A stretch of DNA of 64,000 nt from JACVCS01 sp038328575 (GTDB lineage Bacteria > Planctomycetota > Phycisphaerae > Phycisphaerales > UBA1924). Both the position numbers and the translations under genes were made by a program. The number at the start of each line of letters is the position of its first letter. Positions within the stretch are counted from its first letter, which is position 1. Where the stretch lies: contig JBBQMD010000004.1 in NCBI GenBank assembly GCA_038328575.1, positions 36,161 to 100,160 on the forward strand, written 5' to 3'. Shown piece by piece: positions 27,092 through 36,143 of the stretch. The notes beneath the pieces are model-generated. The model ran no database searches. It was not told where the DNA came from and was given only the letters and a program-made list of their open reading frames with translations.

Positions 27092-27444
27092 GAAGACTCC
27101 AACGGGTGCGAGCGGAAGGTGATTCGTGATCAACGCATGATGCCTGAGGGCGAGAAGGACCAGACGAGGCAGCGGCGAAAAAGCGTCGAAACGCTGGGGC
27201 TAGAAACTGGGAACCATTGTCCAGAACGTACATCCATCGGCCGGGAACGCCAATGGCTTTGTGAGCAATACGCGGGCCAATCACGGGAGTTTCGCGGCAT
27301 CTGACACAGAACGTCCGATGTGACCCGAAAATCGACCAAATGAGGAGTTCTTCTGATACGCCGCAGCGGCTGGACGCGCCATAGGGCAAACAGGGCGTCG
27401 TAGCCGCGAACACTGGCGTGCGCAAAAGATCGCCGGCAACACAA
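27092..27444. other. intergenic region with no supported feature
   Basis: This stretch precedes the cyclophilin gene and must contain its promoter, but I see no convincing -35/-10 pair. Open frames in it have poor codon bias. Confidence 0.5.
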
Positions 27445-27468
27445 ACGCCCCGGCACGGGCCGGGGCGT
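27437..27468 (-). terminator. terminator after tRNA-Val
   Basis: ACGCCCCGGC (27445-27454), loop of 4, GCCGGGGCGT (27459-27468), a perfect 10-bp stem. On the minus strand it is followed by TTTGTGTTG, directly after the tRNA 3' end. Confidence 0.8.
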
Positions 27469-27471
27469 CAA

Positions 27472-27545
27472 TGGGCGTTACAGGACTTGAACCTGTGACC
27501 CCAGTCGTGTGAGGACTGTGCTCTAGCCAACTGAGCTAAACGCCC
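27472..27545 (-). tRNA. tRNA-Val (anticodon CAC)
   Basis: The minus strand folds as a 74-nt cloverleaf. The acceptor GGGCGTT pairs with AACGCCC; the D arm is GCTC/GAGC. The anticodon stem CAGTC/GACTG encloses the loop CTCACAC, giving anticodon CAC, which reads GUG. The variable loop has 5 nt and the T arm is ACAGG-TTCAAGT-CCTGT, with discriminator base A at 27472. CCA is not encoded. A terminator hairpin follows at once. The tRNA lies 33 nt downstream of the AbgT gene on the same strand and could be processed from its transcript. Confidence 0.95.
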
Positions 27546-27578
27546 GGATCGAGTCGAGTATATGCCCCGCGATCGGCA

Positions 27579-29456
27579 TTACTCAACCGGCACGCTGTAG
27601 TGCAGGGGCGCGTTCGGACCCAGGGGCATGCCGGTGGCGTACCACGCCAGCAGGAAGCCCGTCCATATCAGGAAAAAGACCACGCTGTAGGGAAGCATCA
27701 GGCTGATGAGGCTCCCAAGCCCTGCGCCCTTTTTGTACTTCTGAAGCACCAGCAGGATGATGAGCAGATAGCTGTTCAAGGGGGTGATGATGTTCACGAC
27801 GCTGTCGCCGATGCGATACGCCGCGGTCGTGAGCTCGGGGCTGATCCCGACCATCATGAACATGGGGATGAAGATGGGGGCCATGACGCCAAACTTGCTG
27901 AGCATGCCGCTCAGGGCAAAGTCGCCGAAGACCACGACGAGGATGAAGAGGACCAGCAGCAAGGGCACGGGTAGATCGGCTGTGACCAGGAGCGAGCCGC
28001 CGGCGTAGGCGAGCATGCGGTCCAGCCCGGTGTACGCGAAGTAGGCGACGAACTGGCCCATGAAGAACGAGATCGCCAGCACGGGCACGATGCTCCGGAT
28101 GCCGTGGTAGATGCCCTCGATGAAGTCGGCTTGGGTGCGGAGCTTGCCGGTGCGGATGCCATAGGCCATCCCAGGCAGGAGGAAGAGCAGGAAGATCAGC
28201 GGCACGATGACGTGCGACCAGCGGTCGCCGGGCGACTCGGACAAGCTCGGGCGTCCGTTTGAGGCGATGGCGAGCTCCACCGGTATCGCCTTGCCCGAAT
28301 CGTCGAGCCTTGGCTCGGGTGCCCATAGCCGCCGCTCCGTCGGGATTGCGGCGACTTCGGCGCTGCCGCGGACGACGAGGATGGGTTGGGTCGCGACGAC
28401 GCGGTCATTGGCCAGACGTGGAACGCCGGTGCCGTGCAGGGGCGCGCCGGGAATCATCACCAGCGCAACAAAGACCGCGAGGACCGAGAGCATGGTCGCA
28501 GCGGCGATGAGCAGAGCGCTCTTCTCAGCTGGCAAGAGCGCCATCTCGTTTACGGCGGAGGTATCGCCGGTCAGCGGCGCTTCGGCTTGTTGGCGCTTCA
28601 ACCGCGGCTCCACAATCCAGTCCGTCACCGCCCAGCCGGCGAACATCACCACGATCGCGGAGCCGACCTTGAACGAGTAGTTGTGGAGGATGTCCATGGT
28701 GTAGTTCGGATCGATGACGCGAGCCGCGTCTTGTGCGAAGCCGGTGAGGGCACCGTCGCCCCCGGTGGGAAAGAACCCTCCGCCAAAGCCACCGGCGACG
28801 CCCGCGAACGCCGCGGCCAGACCGGCGATCGGGTGCCGCCCTACCGCCAGGTACAGAGCCGCCGCCAGCGGGGGCAGAATGATGTAGCCCGCGTCGCTGG
28901 CGACGCTGGAGTTTGCCCCGAGCAAGACGATCATCGGCGTCAGCAACTTCGCCGGCGTGATGAACGCCAGCGAGCGCATCATCGCGCTAAAGAATCCAAA
29001 CTTCTCAGCCAGCCCGATCCCCAGCATTGCGACGAAGATCAGCCCGAGCGCGGGCAGGCCCGTGAAGTTGCGCAGCATCGAGGAGAGCATCCAGTAAATA
29101 CCGTCGGACGTCAGCAGGCTGCGCGGCTCAATCGGCCGCCCCACCGCCACCAGCTCTCTTACTGGTTGCCCGCGCTCGTCTTGCTGCTTCACTTTGACGG
29201 GCGTTCCGGCGGGCGTGAGAACCACGTTGCCCGAGGCATCGACGGCATCGACCATCACGTATCGGGGCTGCACCGGCTGCACCTTCCAGCCCAGGTTGGA
29301 GCCGATCGCGGCGACGACGATGACGACGACGGCAAGGATGACGAAGATGAGCGCGGGCTCAGGAAGTTTGTTGCCGAGCCACTCGATCCAATCGAGTACG
29401 CCGCGCGGGCGGTTGATGGAGATTGCGGAAGGTTCGGGGGAAGTCAATTGAGCCAA
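27579..29456 (-). CDS. AbgT family transporter
   Basis: A 625-residue inner-membrane transporter of the AbgT family, whose members export sulfonamides or import p-aminobenzoyl-glutamate. At least ten membrane helices are visible, the first at about 35-55 (ALIFVILAVVVIVVAAIG). Family hallmarks include LGANSSVASDAGYIILPPL, GVAGGFGGGFFPTGGDG and the C-terminal half GDSVVNIITPLNSYLLIIL. The size exceeds the usual 510 residues because two soluble loops (about 70-125 and 335-410) are enlarged. TTG at 29456 is taken as start because GAGG lies about 7 nt upstream and it gives MAQLTSPEPS. It is transcribed divergently from a peptide transporter, hinting at a region for peptide and folate-related uptake. 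Confidence 0.92.
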   Translation of the reverse strand: MAQLTSPEPSAISINRPRGVLDWIEWLGNKLPEPALIFVILAVVVIVVAAIGSNLGWKVQPVQPRYVMVDAVDASGNVVLTPAGTPVKVKQQDERGQPVRELVAVGRPIEPRSLLTSDGIYWMLSSMLRNFTGLPALGLIFVAMLGIGLAEKFGFFSAMMRSLAFITPAKLLTPMIVLLGANSSVASDAGYIILPPLAAALYLAVGRHPIAGLAAAFAGVAGGFGGGFFPTGGDGALTGFAQDAARVIDPNYTMDILHNYSFKVGSAIVVMFAGWAVTDWIVEPRLKRQQAEAPLTGDTSAVNEMALLPAEKSALLIAAATMLSVLAVFVALVMIPGAPLHGTGVPRLANDRVVATQPILVVRGSAEVAAIPTERRLWAPEPRLDDSGKAIPVELAIASNGRPSLSESPGDRWSHVIVPLIFLLFLLPGMAYGIRTGKLRTQADFIEGIYHGIRSIVPVLAISFFMGQFVAYFAYTGLDRMLAYAGGSLLVTADLPVPLLLVLFILVVVFGDFALSGMLSKFGVMAPIFIPMFMMVGISPELTTAAYRIGDSVVNIITPLNSYLLIILLVLQKYKKGAGLGSLISLMLPYSVVFFLIWTGFLLAWYATGMPLGPNAPLHYSVPVE

Positions 29457-29518
29457 GGGAGCACCTCAGACGTTGAACGCCGCGGGGGGCAGAGTGACGC
29501 TCCGGAGACGGGGCGTTT

Positions 29519-29549
29519 TGCAACCGTCCACCCATTTGTGGGGGTTGCA
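29519..29549. promoter_or_regulatory. nested inverted repeat in divergent promoter region
   Basis: TGCAACC (29519-29525) pairs with GGTTGCA (29543-29549), and inside it CCAC (29528-29531) pairs with GTGG (29538-29541). Its place between two divergent transporter genes suggests an operator. No known regulator motif is recognised. Confidence 0.35.
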
Positions 29550-29727
29550 TTTGGGAGAATAACCGAAGATGCTCTGGCTTGCACGCCGCCCGTGCGCGCC
29601 AAGTGTCAGTTCAATCCCGGAGCGTGGCAGCCGCCCGCAAGCCGACAGTCCGTTCGACCTTTTCTCATGAATCGCCGTCCGGCTGCCCATGTTGCGGTAT
29701 CCGACCGGCGTGCAGACAGGAGCCCTG

Positions 29728-31434
29728 ATGGCCATCCCCCCCGCTGCCCCCGCGTCGACACCCTCGCCGGGTGGTCCAGACGTGCCGTATGTGATGCCCG
29801 CGAACGAACTGACCGTACTGGGCCATCCGCCGGGGCTGTTCCTGTTGTTCCTGGTAGAGATGTGGGAGCGGTTCAGTTATTACGGGATGCGGGCCTTGCT
29901 CGTGCTTTATCTCACGAGCCCCACCACCGGGGTGCGCGAGCCACCGGCTGGGTACGCAAAGGGGTTCAACCCCGGGCCGGGCTGGAGCGACTCTGACGCT
30001 GCGACGTTGTACGGCTGGTACACCGGCTTGGCGTATCTGTTGCCGGTGGTTGGGGGGATGGTCGCCGATCGACTGATCGGGACTCACCGATCGATGCTGG
30101 TGGGTGGACTGCTGATCATGGTGGGCCACATTGCTTTGGCGGTCAGCGGGATCGGGTCGCTCGGGCACACGCCTGCGGGCATGAGCATTTTCATTGGCGG
30201 TCTGGCGATGATCGTCATCGGGACAGGTCACTTCAAACCCAGCGTGAGCGTGATGGTCGGCGATCTGTACCCACGCGGCGACCCGCGCCGCGACAGCGCG
30301 TTCACTATCTTTTACATGGGCATCAATCTTGGCGCGTTCTTGTGCGCCTTTGTCTGTGGAACGCTTGGCGAGAAGGTGGGCTGGCACTGGGGCTTTGGCT
30401 CGGCGGCCGTGGGAATGGCGTTGGGACTGGGGCTTTACTGGTTCGGCAAGCCGTACTTTCTGAAAAACATCGGCAACCCGCCCGCAGAATCGAAAGCGGT
30501 CGTCGCACCGGCGTTCCTGGGGTTCGGCCTGGTGCTGGCAGCGATGGTCGCTCTCGCGTTTCACTACGGCTACTTCGGCGACCTCAAGGACGCGATCGGG
30601 GGCTTCACGTCCCGGCAGCCGCTCGTTGCCCTGTTGACGGGCATTGCACTCTTCGTGATGAGCGTGCTGGCGGCCGGGATCTTTAGTTTTACACAACGTC
30701 CAGAGGATCGCGGACCGGTCGCGAGCATTTTTATCTTCATGTTCTTCAACGCGTTCTTCTGGCTCGCGTTTGAGCAGGCCGGCACCAGCATCAACCTGTT
30801 CACTGATCGCTACACGGACTTGCACATCGCCGGGCCACAGAGCTGGGAAATGCCAGCGAGCTGGTTGCAGTCTGTCAACCCGTTCTTCATCTTTCTGTTC
30901 GCGCCGCTGTTCGGTGCCACCTGGACGGCGCTTGGCAGACGCCGAATGAACCCGTCACAGCCGATGAAGATCGCATTCGGGCTGATCTTGCTCGGCATCG
31001 GCTTCCTCGTGCTGGTCCTTGGTGCCAGGACAATCCAGGTTCAGGGACAGGGCGAGGCGCAAGTGGTGCTTGCAAAGGCCGCGTTGATCTACGTGCTCGG
31101 TGCCTACTTCTTCCACACCATGGGCGAACTGTGCCTCTCGCCGACGGGGCTGAGCTACGTCACCAAAGCCGCGCCGGTGCGGTTCGTCAGCCTGCTCATG
31201 GGCATCTGGTTCATCTCGAGCTTCATCGCGAACCTCGGAGGTGGCCTGATCGCGGCTCAGACCGAGGCCATCGAAAGCGGCAAGATTACGCTCTGGTGGA
31301 ACTTCAGCTCCGGCACGGGCACGACGCAGGCGGACTTTTTCTTCCTCTTCGTCGTCACGTCCATCTGTTCCGGTGTCCTGATCATGGCCCTGACGCCTCT
31401 GCTGAAGAAGCTGATGCGTGATCCCAACGACTGA
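29728..31434 (+). CDS. POT/PTR family proton-dependent oligopeptide transporter
   Basis: A 568-residue, about 14-helix symporter that takes up di- and tripeptides with protons. The N-terminal VEMWERFSYYGMRALLVLYL contains the ExxERFxYYG signature, and GWYTGLAYLLPVVGGMVAD and GTGHFKPSVSVMVGDLYP correspond to the PTR2 signatures. LALEQAG-like and LCLSPTGLSYVTKAAP motifs occur later. The start ATG at 29728 has AGGAG (29718-29722) 5 nt upstream. It is divergent from the AbgT gene. Transport specificity within the family is not resolved by sequence. Confidence 0.93.
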   Translation: MAIPPAAPASTPSPGGPDVPYVMPANELTVLGHPPGLFLLFLVEMWERFSYYGMRALLVLYLTSPTTGVREPPAGYAKGFNPGPGWSDSDAATLYGWYTGLAYLLPVVGGMVADRLIGTHRSMLVGGLLIMVGHIALAVSGIGSLGHTPAGMSIFIGGLAMIVIGTGHFKPSVSVMVGDLYPRGDPRRDSAFTIFYMGINLGAFLCAFVCGTLGEKVGWHWGFGSAAVGMALGLGLYWFGKPYFLKNIGNPPAESKAVVAPAFLGFGLVLAAMVALAFHYGYFGDLKDAIGGFTSRQPLVALLTGIALFVMSVLAAGIFSFTQRPEDRGPVASIFIFMFFNAFFWLAFEQAGTSINLFTDRYTDLHIAGPQSWEMPASWLQSVNPFFIFLFAPLFGATWTALGRRRMNPSQPMKIAFGLILLGIGFLVLVLGARTIQVQGQGEAQVVLAKAALIYVLGAYFFHTMGELCLSPTGLSYVTKAAPVRFVSLLMGIWFISSFIANLGGGLIAAQTEAIESGKITLWWNFSSGTGTTQADFFFLFVVTSICSGVLIMALTPLLKKLMRDPND

Positions 31435-31514
31435 CGCCGGCGATTCTATTATTTCCTCCTACCCTTACTCCGCCCTACTCCCCCCTACTCCCTTTCCATC
31501 CTTCTGTAGCCCGC

Positions 31515-31560
31515 GCCCCCGCCACCCACCGCTCGCGCGGCGTGGCGGGGGCTTATCGTT
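31515..31560 (+). terminator. probable terminator after the peptide transporter
   Basis: GCCCCCGCCAC (31515-31525) pairs perfectly with GTGGCGGGGGC (31542-31552) across a 16-nt loop; the following TTATCGTTT is only moderately T-rich. A short CTACTCC-type tandem repeat precedes it. Confidence 0.55.
31554..31559 (+). promoter_or_regulatory. TANNNT -10-like element (TATCGT)
   Basis: TATCGT ends 6 nt before the ATG at 31566, just after the upstream terminator hairpin, and no Shine-Dalgarno sequence is present. Confidence 0.4.
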
Positions 31561-31565
31561 TGTCC

Positions 31566-32018
31566 ATGGGCAGAACGCTGATCGGCGCGCAGGGATCGAT
31601 GAAGTTCACCGACATGCAGTACGGACTTGCGATGAAGCTGGTCTATGACATGGGGTGGAAGCCGCTGGGCACGCTGGCGCCGGAGTCGTACGAGCGCGAG
31701 GATGGGCCGGTGGATGAGCTGGGGCAGCGGCTGAAGTGGCCAGCCATGAACTACTTTGCGAATGCCGGTCAGCGCGTGAGCGATGCGGACGCGCTGGCGC
31801 TGGCGGAGAAGCTGGAGGACGTGATGCTCGACGTGCCGAGCCACGACGCGACGATGCACAAGGTACATCAGGTGATCATCCTGCCGCCCTTGGGGGAGAT
31901 GCGGATCCTCAAGCCGGGGTCGAAGGTGAACGTGCTGGAGTTCTTTAGCGGGCGGAACAAGGCGGTGCTGGCGAAGTACGCCGCGTTTGCCCGCCAGGGC
32001 GGGTTCAAGATCACCTGA
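31566..32018 (+). CDS. conserved-looking hypothetical protein, 150 aa
   Basis: Not recognised as a named family. The protein is compact, without signal peptide, membrane helices or cysteines, and likely cytoplasmic. It starts MGRTLIGAQGSMKFTDMQYG and contains MHKVHQVIILPPLGEMRILKPG followed by VNVLEFFSGRNKAVLAKYA. Codon bias and high third-position GC match real genes here. The chosen ATG agrees with a TATCGT box 6 nt upstream. It precedes the DUF58-transglutaminase pair by 78 nt on the same strand, but with a Shine-Dalgarno for the next gene, so co-transcription is possible. Confidence 0.7.
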   Translation: MGRTLIGAQGSMKFTDMQYGLAMKLVYDMGWKPLGTLAPESYEREDGPVDELGQRLKWPAMNYFANAGQRVSDADALALAEKLEDVMLDVPSHDATMHKVHQVIILPPLGEMRILKPGSKVNVLEFFSGRNKAVLAKYAAFARQGGFKIT

Positions 32019-32096
32019 CGCTGGCGACCCGCTCAGAGCGCGGATTTGCTGCTCGCGGGCAACTGGTCCGTGGCGCGGGTCGTAGTGTGGAGAGTC

Positions 32097-33452
32097 ATGG
32101 CACAGCCGATCACGCGGACACCTCGCCGACGGTATCACGTGCATTCGCCGCTGCTGATGTACGTGGGCGTGTCGCTGCTGGTGGCGATCGGTGCGTTTCA
32201 CAGCCAGAACAACCTGCTGTTCTGGCTCTTCGGCTTTTCGCTGGGGCTGATGCTGGTCTCCGGGTTTCTCAGCGGCTCGATGCTCATGGGCGTTCGGCTT
32301 GAGCGGATCAGCGTGAGCGACTCGCGCGAGGGAGACGTGATTGAGATTCGCTATCGCGTGAGGAACGTGGGGAAGTTGGTGCCGCTGATGGCACTGACGA
32401 TCCGCGAGGCGGCTTACGAGGACGATGGCAAGCCGGCGTCGGCGTGGGCTCGACTGCGTACAAGGATTGTCGCGCTCAACGGCGCGGCCGCCGACGGCGG
32501 GACGGCATCGCCGGGCGCTCAATCAACAACTTCTGCGCCCGGCGTGCTTGAACGGCGTGCGACGCTTGTCGCGCCCCCCATGGGGTTTCTCGCGCACCTG
32601 AGCCGAAAGGGTGAGATTGAAGTCTTCGCGCGGGCACGCTGCGTGAGCGCCGGGCGCGTGCGGCTGGGCGCGATCGAGGTCGTCACCAGCTTCCCGTTCG
32701 GGATCATGAAGAAGTCGCTTCGATTCGATCAGCCAGGCGCGGCGCTGGTGCGGCTGGCACCGGCGATGGTCGATGTCGATCTCAGCACGCGCGGACGCGG
32801 CTCGTCCATGTCGACCGACGAAACCCTCCAGCAGGCCGGCTCCGGTGACGAGTTCTTCGCCCTGCGCGAGTACGTCGAGGGCGACTCTCCCCGCATCATC
32901 GCCTGGCGGCGCTCCGCGGCTCAATCCAAGTTGCTTGTCAGACAAACCGGGGGCGCCGCCCCCGGCCGCCTCTGGCTCGTCATGCACGCATCAACTGACG
33001 CCAGCCCACGCGACTGCCTGGCGATGACGTCGGTCAGCGCAGAGATCGTGTCTCGCGCCGGGCGCGCGGGACTCAGCGTCGGGCTCATCGCGCCGCAGGC
33101 GGGCATCGAGCGGGCGGCCCGGGCCGCGCGCGTACACATCATCTCGCTCATGGACACCTTGGCGCTCTTGGAGCTTGACGCCCCGCGCCTCAAACGCGTG
33201 TCGCCCGCGGCCTACGGGCCCGCGCGCCCGCTCGCTGGCGACCGCGTGATCGTCGTACACGCCGGCAAGGTTGATGCGTCGATCGGCCCGCGCGGCGCCG
33301 AGCACCGCGGCGCGACGTTTGACGCCCAGGGCGTGGCGCACTCGGGAGTCTCGATCAAGCCCGCGGCGGGGCAGCCCGACGGGAGACTCCGCGAGATTCT
33401 GAGCCGGTTCGCCGGTCGGGCTCGCGAAGTGCGGCGGGCGGTGCGCCCATGA
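32097..33452 (+). CDS. DUF58 domain-containing membrane protein
   Basis: A 451-residue protein with two N-terminal membrane helices (about 20-62: LLMYVGVSLLVAIGAF and LFWLFGFSLGLMLVSGFLSG). A domain of unknown function and the DUF58 core follow, with the signature GDEFFALREYVEGDSPRIIAWRRSA near residue 260. DUF58 proteins usually stand next to a MoxR ATPase and a transglutaminase and are thought to help assemble surface or respiratory complexes. Here the partner transglutaminase follows with an ATGA overlap, but no MoxR gene is in the neighbourhood. GGAG lies about 6 nt before ATG 32097. Confidence 0.9.
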   Translation: MAQPITRTPRRRYHVHSPLLMYVGVSLLVAIGAFHSQNNLLFWLFGFSLGLMLVSGFLSGSMLMGVRLERISVSDSREGDVIEIRYRVRNVGKLVPLMALTIREAAYEDDGKPASAWARLRTRIVALNGAAADGGTASPGAQSTTSAPGVLERRATLVAPPMGFLAHLSRKGEIEVFARARCVSAGRVRLGAIEVVTSFPFGIMKKSLRFDQPGAALVRLAPAMVDVDLSTRGRGSSMSTDETLQQAGSGDEFFALREYVEGDSPRIIAWRRSAAQSKLLVRQTGGAAPGRLWLVMHASTDASPRDCLAMTSVSAEIVSRAGRAGLSVGLIAPQAGIERAARAARVHIISLMDTLALLELDAPRLKRVSPAAYGPARPLAGDRVIVVHAGKVDASIGPRGAEHRGATFDAQGVAHSGVSIKPAAGQPDGRLREILSRFAGRAREVRRAVRP

Positions 33453-35764
33453 TGACCTTGGCGCGCTCGCGCGTACTGAACACCGTCGTTGCGATTCTGG
33501 GTTGCCTCGCCTTTGCGGTCGCCGAAGGTCGCAGCGTGCTGCTCGCGGCCGGGGTGATGGCGGGGATCATCTCGCTGGTGATGATGCGTCCGGAGCGCCC
33601 GACGGCTCTGCCCCGCTGGCTGCTGAACGGGCTGGTGTTGCTGGCGACGGGGCAGGTCGTGTTGTCGGTGCTGTCGCTGCCGCGCGAGATCGTCAGCGAG
33701 CTGACGGAGTTCATCATCTGGGTGCTGGTGATCAAGCTGCTGGACCGGCGCGTGATGCGTGACGAGGCGCAGGTGGTGGGGCTCTCGATCTTCGGCGTCG
33801 TGGGCGCGGTGCTGACAAGCAACAGCCTGCCCTTGGGCATGACGGTGCTGGTCTACACGCCGCTGGCGGTGCTCTCGACGGTGCTGATGCAGCTTGCCAC
33901 CGGCGCAGAGGCGGCGGTGCGGGCTGGATCTGCACCGGCGGATCGCAAGGTCGCGACGCCGGGCACGCTCACCCTCACGCCAAACCGCGCCGCGGGCGTC
34001 AGTGTTGCGCTGGTTTCGGTGATCGCGACCCTGCTCTCGGCGGGGCTCGCGGTCGGGGCGTTCATTGCCACCCCGCGCGGCTTGGTGCGCGACGCCATGG
34101 GCGGCTGGGGCGCCTTTGCTGGCGGGCCGCAGGTGGGTTTCTCGGACTCGATACGCCTGGGCGAGTCCGGGCTGCTGCAATCCTCGCCGGCACCGGTGAT
34201 GGAAGTGGCGATCAGCGACGCTGAGGGACGCCCGCTCTTTGAGCCCGACACGACGCTCTACCTGCGCGGCGCGGTGCTTGACAGCTACGACCCTCGCCGC
34301 GGCGTCTGGGAGCGCACGCCCGAGAGCATCTCACGCGAGGACACCAAACGCATGCTCGTCGAAGCCGGTAGCGAAGGTATCATCGGCGACTCGCCCGGCG
34401 GCCGCCTCACACGCGTTCAGACCGTGACGTTTCGCCAGATGGTGGATGCCAGCACGCCGCTGTTTGCACTCTACCGCCCAATCGCGATCTCGACCGATCG
34501 GCGCAGCTCGGTGGACGTCTCGCGCGAGACCGGTTTGGTGATGCGCTCGGGCCAGCCGGGCGTGCTGAGCTATCGCGTGACCTCGCTCCTGGATTACCTG
34601 GAATCAAAACCGAGCGCGCAAACCGACGAGCCTGAGGCGGACACGGACGTGCCGTCGGTGCTGCGCCTCTCGCGAGCAGCGCCGCCGCGTGATCAGGTGG
34701 TGATGTTCAAGTCCGGGCGGATCCAAGAGCTCGCAGCCCAGATCTTGACAGAGAACGCGGTGCCCCTCGATGCATCGCAGCGCGAGCCGGGCGAGACGCG
34801 CCGTGGGGCGCTGGCCATCATGGCGCATCTGCGCGCAGGGTTTCAGTACTCGTTGGAGATGACCGCGGCTCCGACCGGCGTCGACCCGATCGAGATGTTC
34901 CTGTTTGAGACCAAGCGCGGGCACTGCGAGTACTTTGCCAGCGCCATGGCCGCGATGTGCATCTCAATGGACATCCCCGCCCGGGTGGTGACGGGGTACG
35001 CCGGTGGCGAGTACAACGCAGTCGCCGGTCACTACACGATCCGCCGCTCCGATGCGCACGCGTGGGTCGAGCTGCGGATGAACCCTCTGCGATGGGAGAC
35101 GTTTGATCCGACGCCTCCCAGTGACCTCCCGCACATGCAGCGATCCGGCGGCGGGTTGTTCTCGTGGCTGCGGCAGATGTACGAGGCCGCGGAGTTCTCG
35201 TGGGTTGAGAACGTCGTCACCTTTGACCAGACGCGCCAGCGCAGCCCGGGCGACGCGCAGGCCGCGGACTGGATGAGTTCCTGGCGGCGCACGCTCTCGT
35301 CGTGGCTTCAAGGTTTGCGCGAAGCGATCCCGGAGCACGGGGCGGCGCGCTTCGTGTGGATCGCCATGCTGGTTGGTGGCGGGGCGCTGGCGATCGCGAC
35401 ACTGCTCGCCGGCGGTCGGCGGCTGTACGCGATCGTGCGTGTGCATTGGAACGCGATGCGGGCCCGCGCAGCGCTGGCCTCGGGCATCGTCAGCAGCGAG
35501 CACACGCGCTTTTACCTTGACCTTTTGAGCACGCTCAATAGCGCCGGCGTCGGCAAGCCCGCCGCCATGCCCCCGCTGCTGCACGCCAGCCTCATCAACC
35601 ACCCCTCGACCCGCGTGCGCGAGCTGGCGACGAGCCTGGTCGAGCGGTACTACGCGCTTCGGTTTGGTTTGCGGACGCCCGACGCGAATCACGGCGCAGT
35701 TGTCGCGCGAGAGTTAAAGGAGCTTCGCGAGCTGCTGGCGCCGGCGAAGTCGGGCGCGCGCTGA
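33449..35764 (+). CDS. TgpA-like membrane transglutaminase (DUF3488-transglutaminase)
   Basis: A 771-residue protein with a bundle of membrane helices in the first 210 residues, a periplasmic part with an intact transglutaminase-like domain, and another membrane helix near residue 635 (FVWIAMLVGGGALAIATLLA). The catalytic triad is visible: Cys in RGHCEYFASAMAAM, His in RSDAHAWVELRMNP and Asp in TFDPTPPSD. Such enzymes act as cysteine proteases or acyl transferases on periplasmic proteins. Translation is coupled to the DUF58 gene through the 4-nt overlap. A cytoplasmic C-terminal helical region follows. This intact domain serves as internal reference for the degenerate one at 20769-22127. Confidence 0.92.
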   Translation: MMTLARSRVLNTVVAILGCLAFAVAEGRSVLLAAGVMAGIISLVMMRPERPTALPRWLLNGLVLLATGQVVLSVLSLPREIVSELTEFIIWVLVIKLLDRRVMRDEAQVVGLSIFGVVGAVLTSNSLPLGMTVLVYTPLAVLSTVLMQLATGAEAAVRAGSAPADRKVATPGTLTLTPNRAAGVSVALVSVIATLLSAGLAVGAFIATPRGLVRDAMGGWGAFAGGPQVGFSDSIRLGESGLLQSSPAPVMEVAISDAEGRPLFEPDTTLYLRGAVLDSYDPRRGVWERTPESISREDTKRMLVEAGSEGIIGDSPGGRLTRVQTVTFRQMVDASTPLFALYRPIAISTDRRSSVDVSRETGLVMRSGQPGVLSYRVTSLLDYLESKPSAQTDEPEADTDVPSVLRLSRAAPPRDQVVMFKSGRIQELAAQILTENAVPLDASQREPGETRRGALAIMAHLRAGFQYSLEMTAAPTGVDPIEMFLFETKRGHCEYFASAMAAMCISMDIPARVVTGYAGGEYNAVAGHYTIRRSDAHAWVELRMNPLRWETFDPTPPSDLPHMQRSGGGLFSWLRQMYEAAEFSWVENVVTFDQTRQRSPGDAQAADWMSSWRRTLSSWLQGLREAIPEHGAARFVWIAMLVGGGALAIATLLAGGRRLYAIVRVHWNAMRARAALASGIVSSEHTRFYLDLLSTLNSAGVGKPAAMPPLLHASLINHPSTRVRELATSLVERYYALRFGLRTPDANHGAVVARELKELRELLAPAKSGAR

Positions 35765-36143
35765 TCCGGCCAGCGATCGCCGTGAACCATTGCGAGGTTT
35801 CAGGTGTCGCCCCGGCGTGATCACGGGGCTGTGATCACACTCGCTCGTCGCCTCGCATCGCCGGCCTTCCTCGCCCCCCTTCGCCGTCCTTCGCCCTCCT
35901 GACCGGCACAGACGGCCCGATGAACCAACCGAACGCGCGGGCATGGACTCGGCGCACTCCGGCCGTTCGCGCCGCGAACCGACACTCTCTCTGTGCGGAT
36001 GTTCCGCGTTCACGGCTCGCCCGCTCGCGCCGAACCCAACTTCGGCCGCTCGGCGCGCCGGTGACGATCGACACGCGTGCCCGATGCGCTCGCTGAAGAC
36101 GCAGCGCCCGCACGCGTCGGCAACACTTTCCGGAGGTCTCCAC
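35765..36143. promoter_or_regulatory. intergenic region with two GTGATCAC palindromes
   Basis: GTGATCAC occurs twice (35817-35824 and 35831-35838) separated by 6 nt. Each is a perfect palindrome, and the pair can also fold as one hairpin. This may be an operator for the PilZ gene or a terminator stem for the transglutaminase gene. The rest shows nothing supportable. Confidence 0.35.

Noticed and set aside
28386..29996. 536-codon open frame on the plus strand
   Set aside because: Antisense to the clear AbgT transporter.
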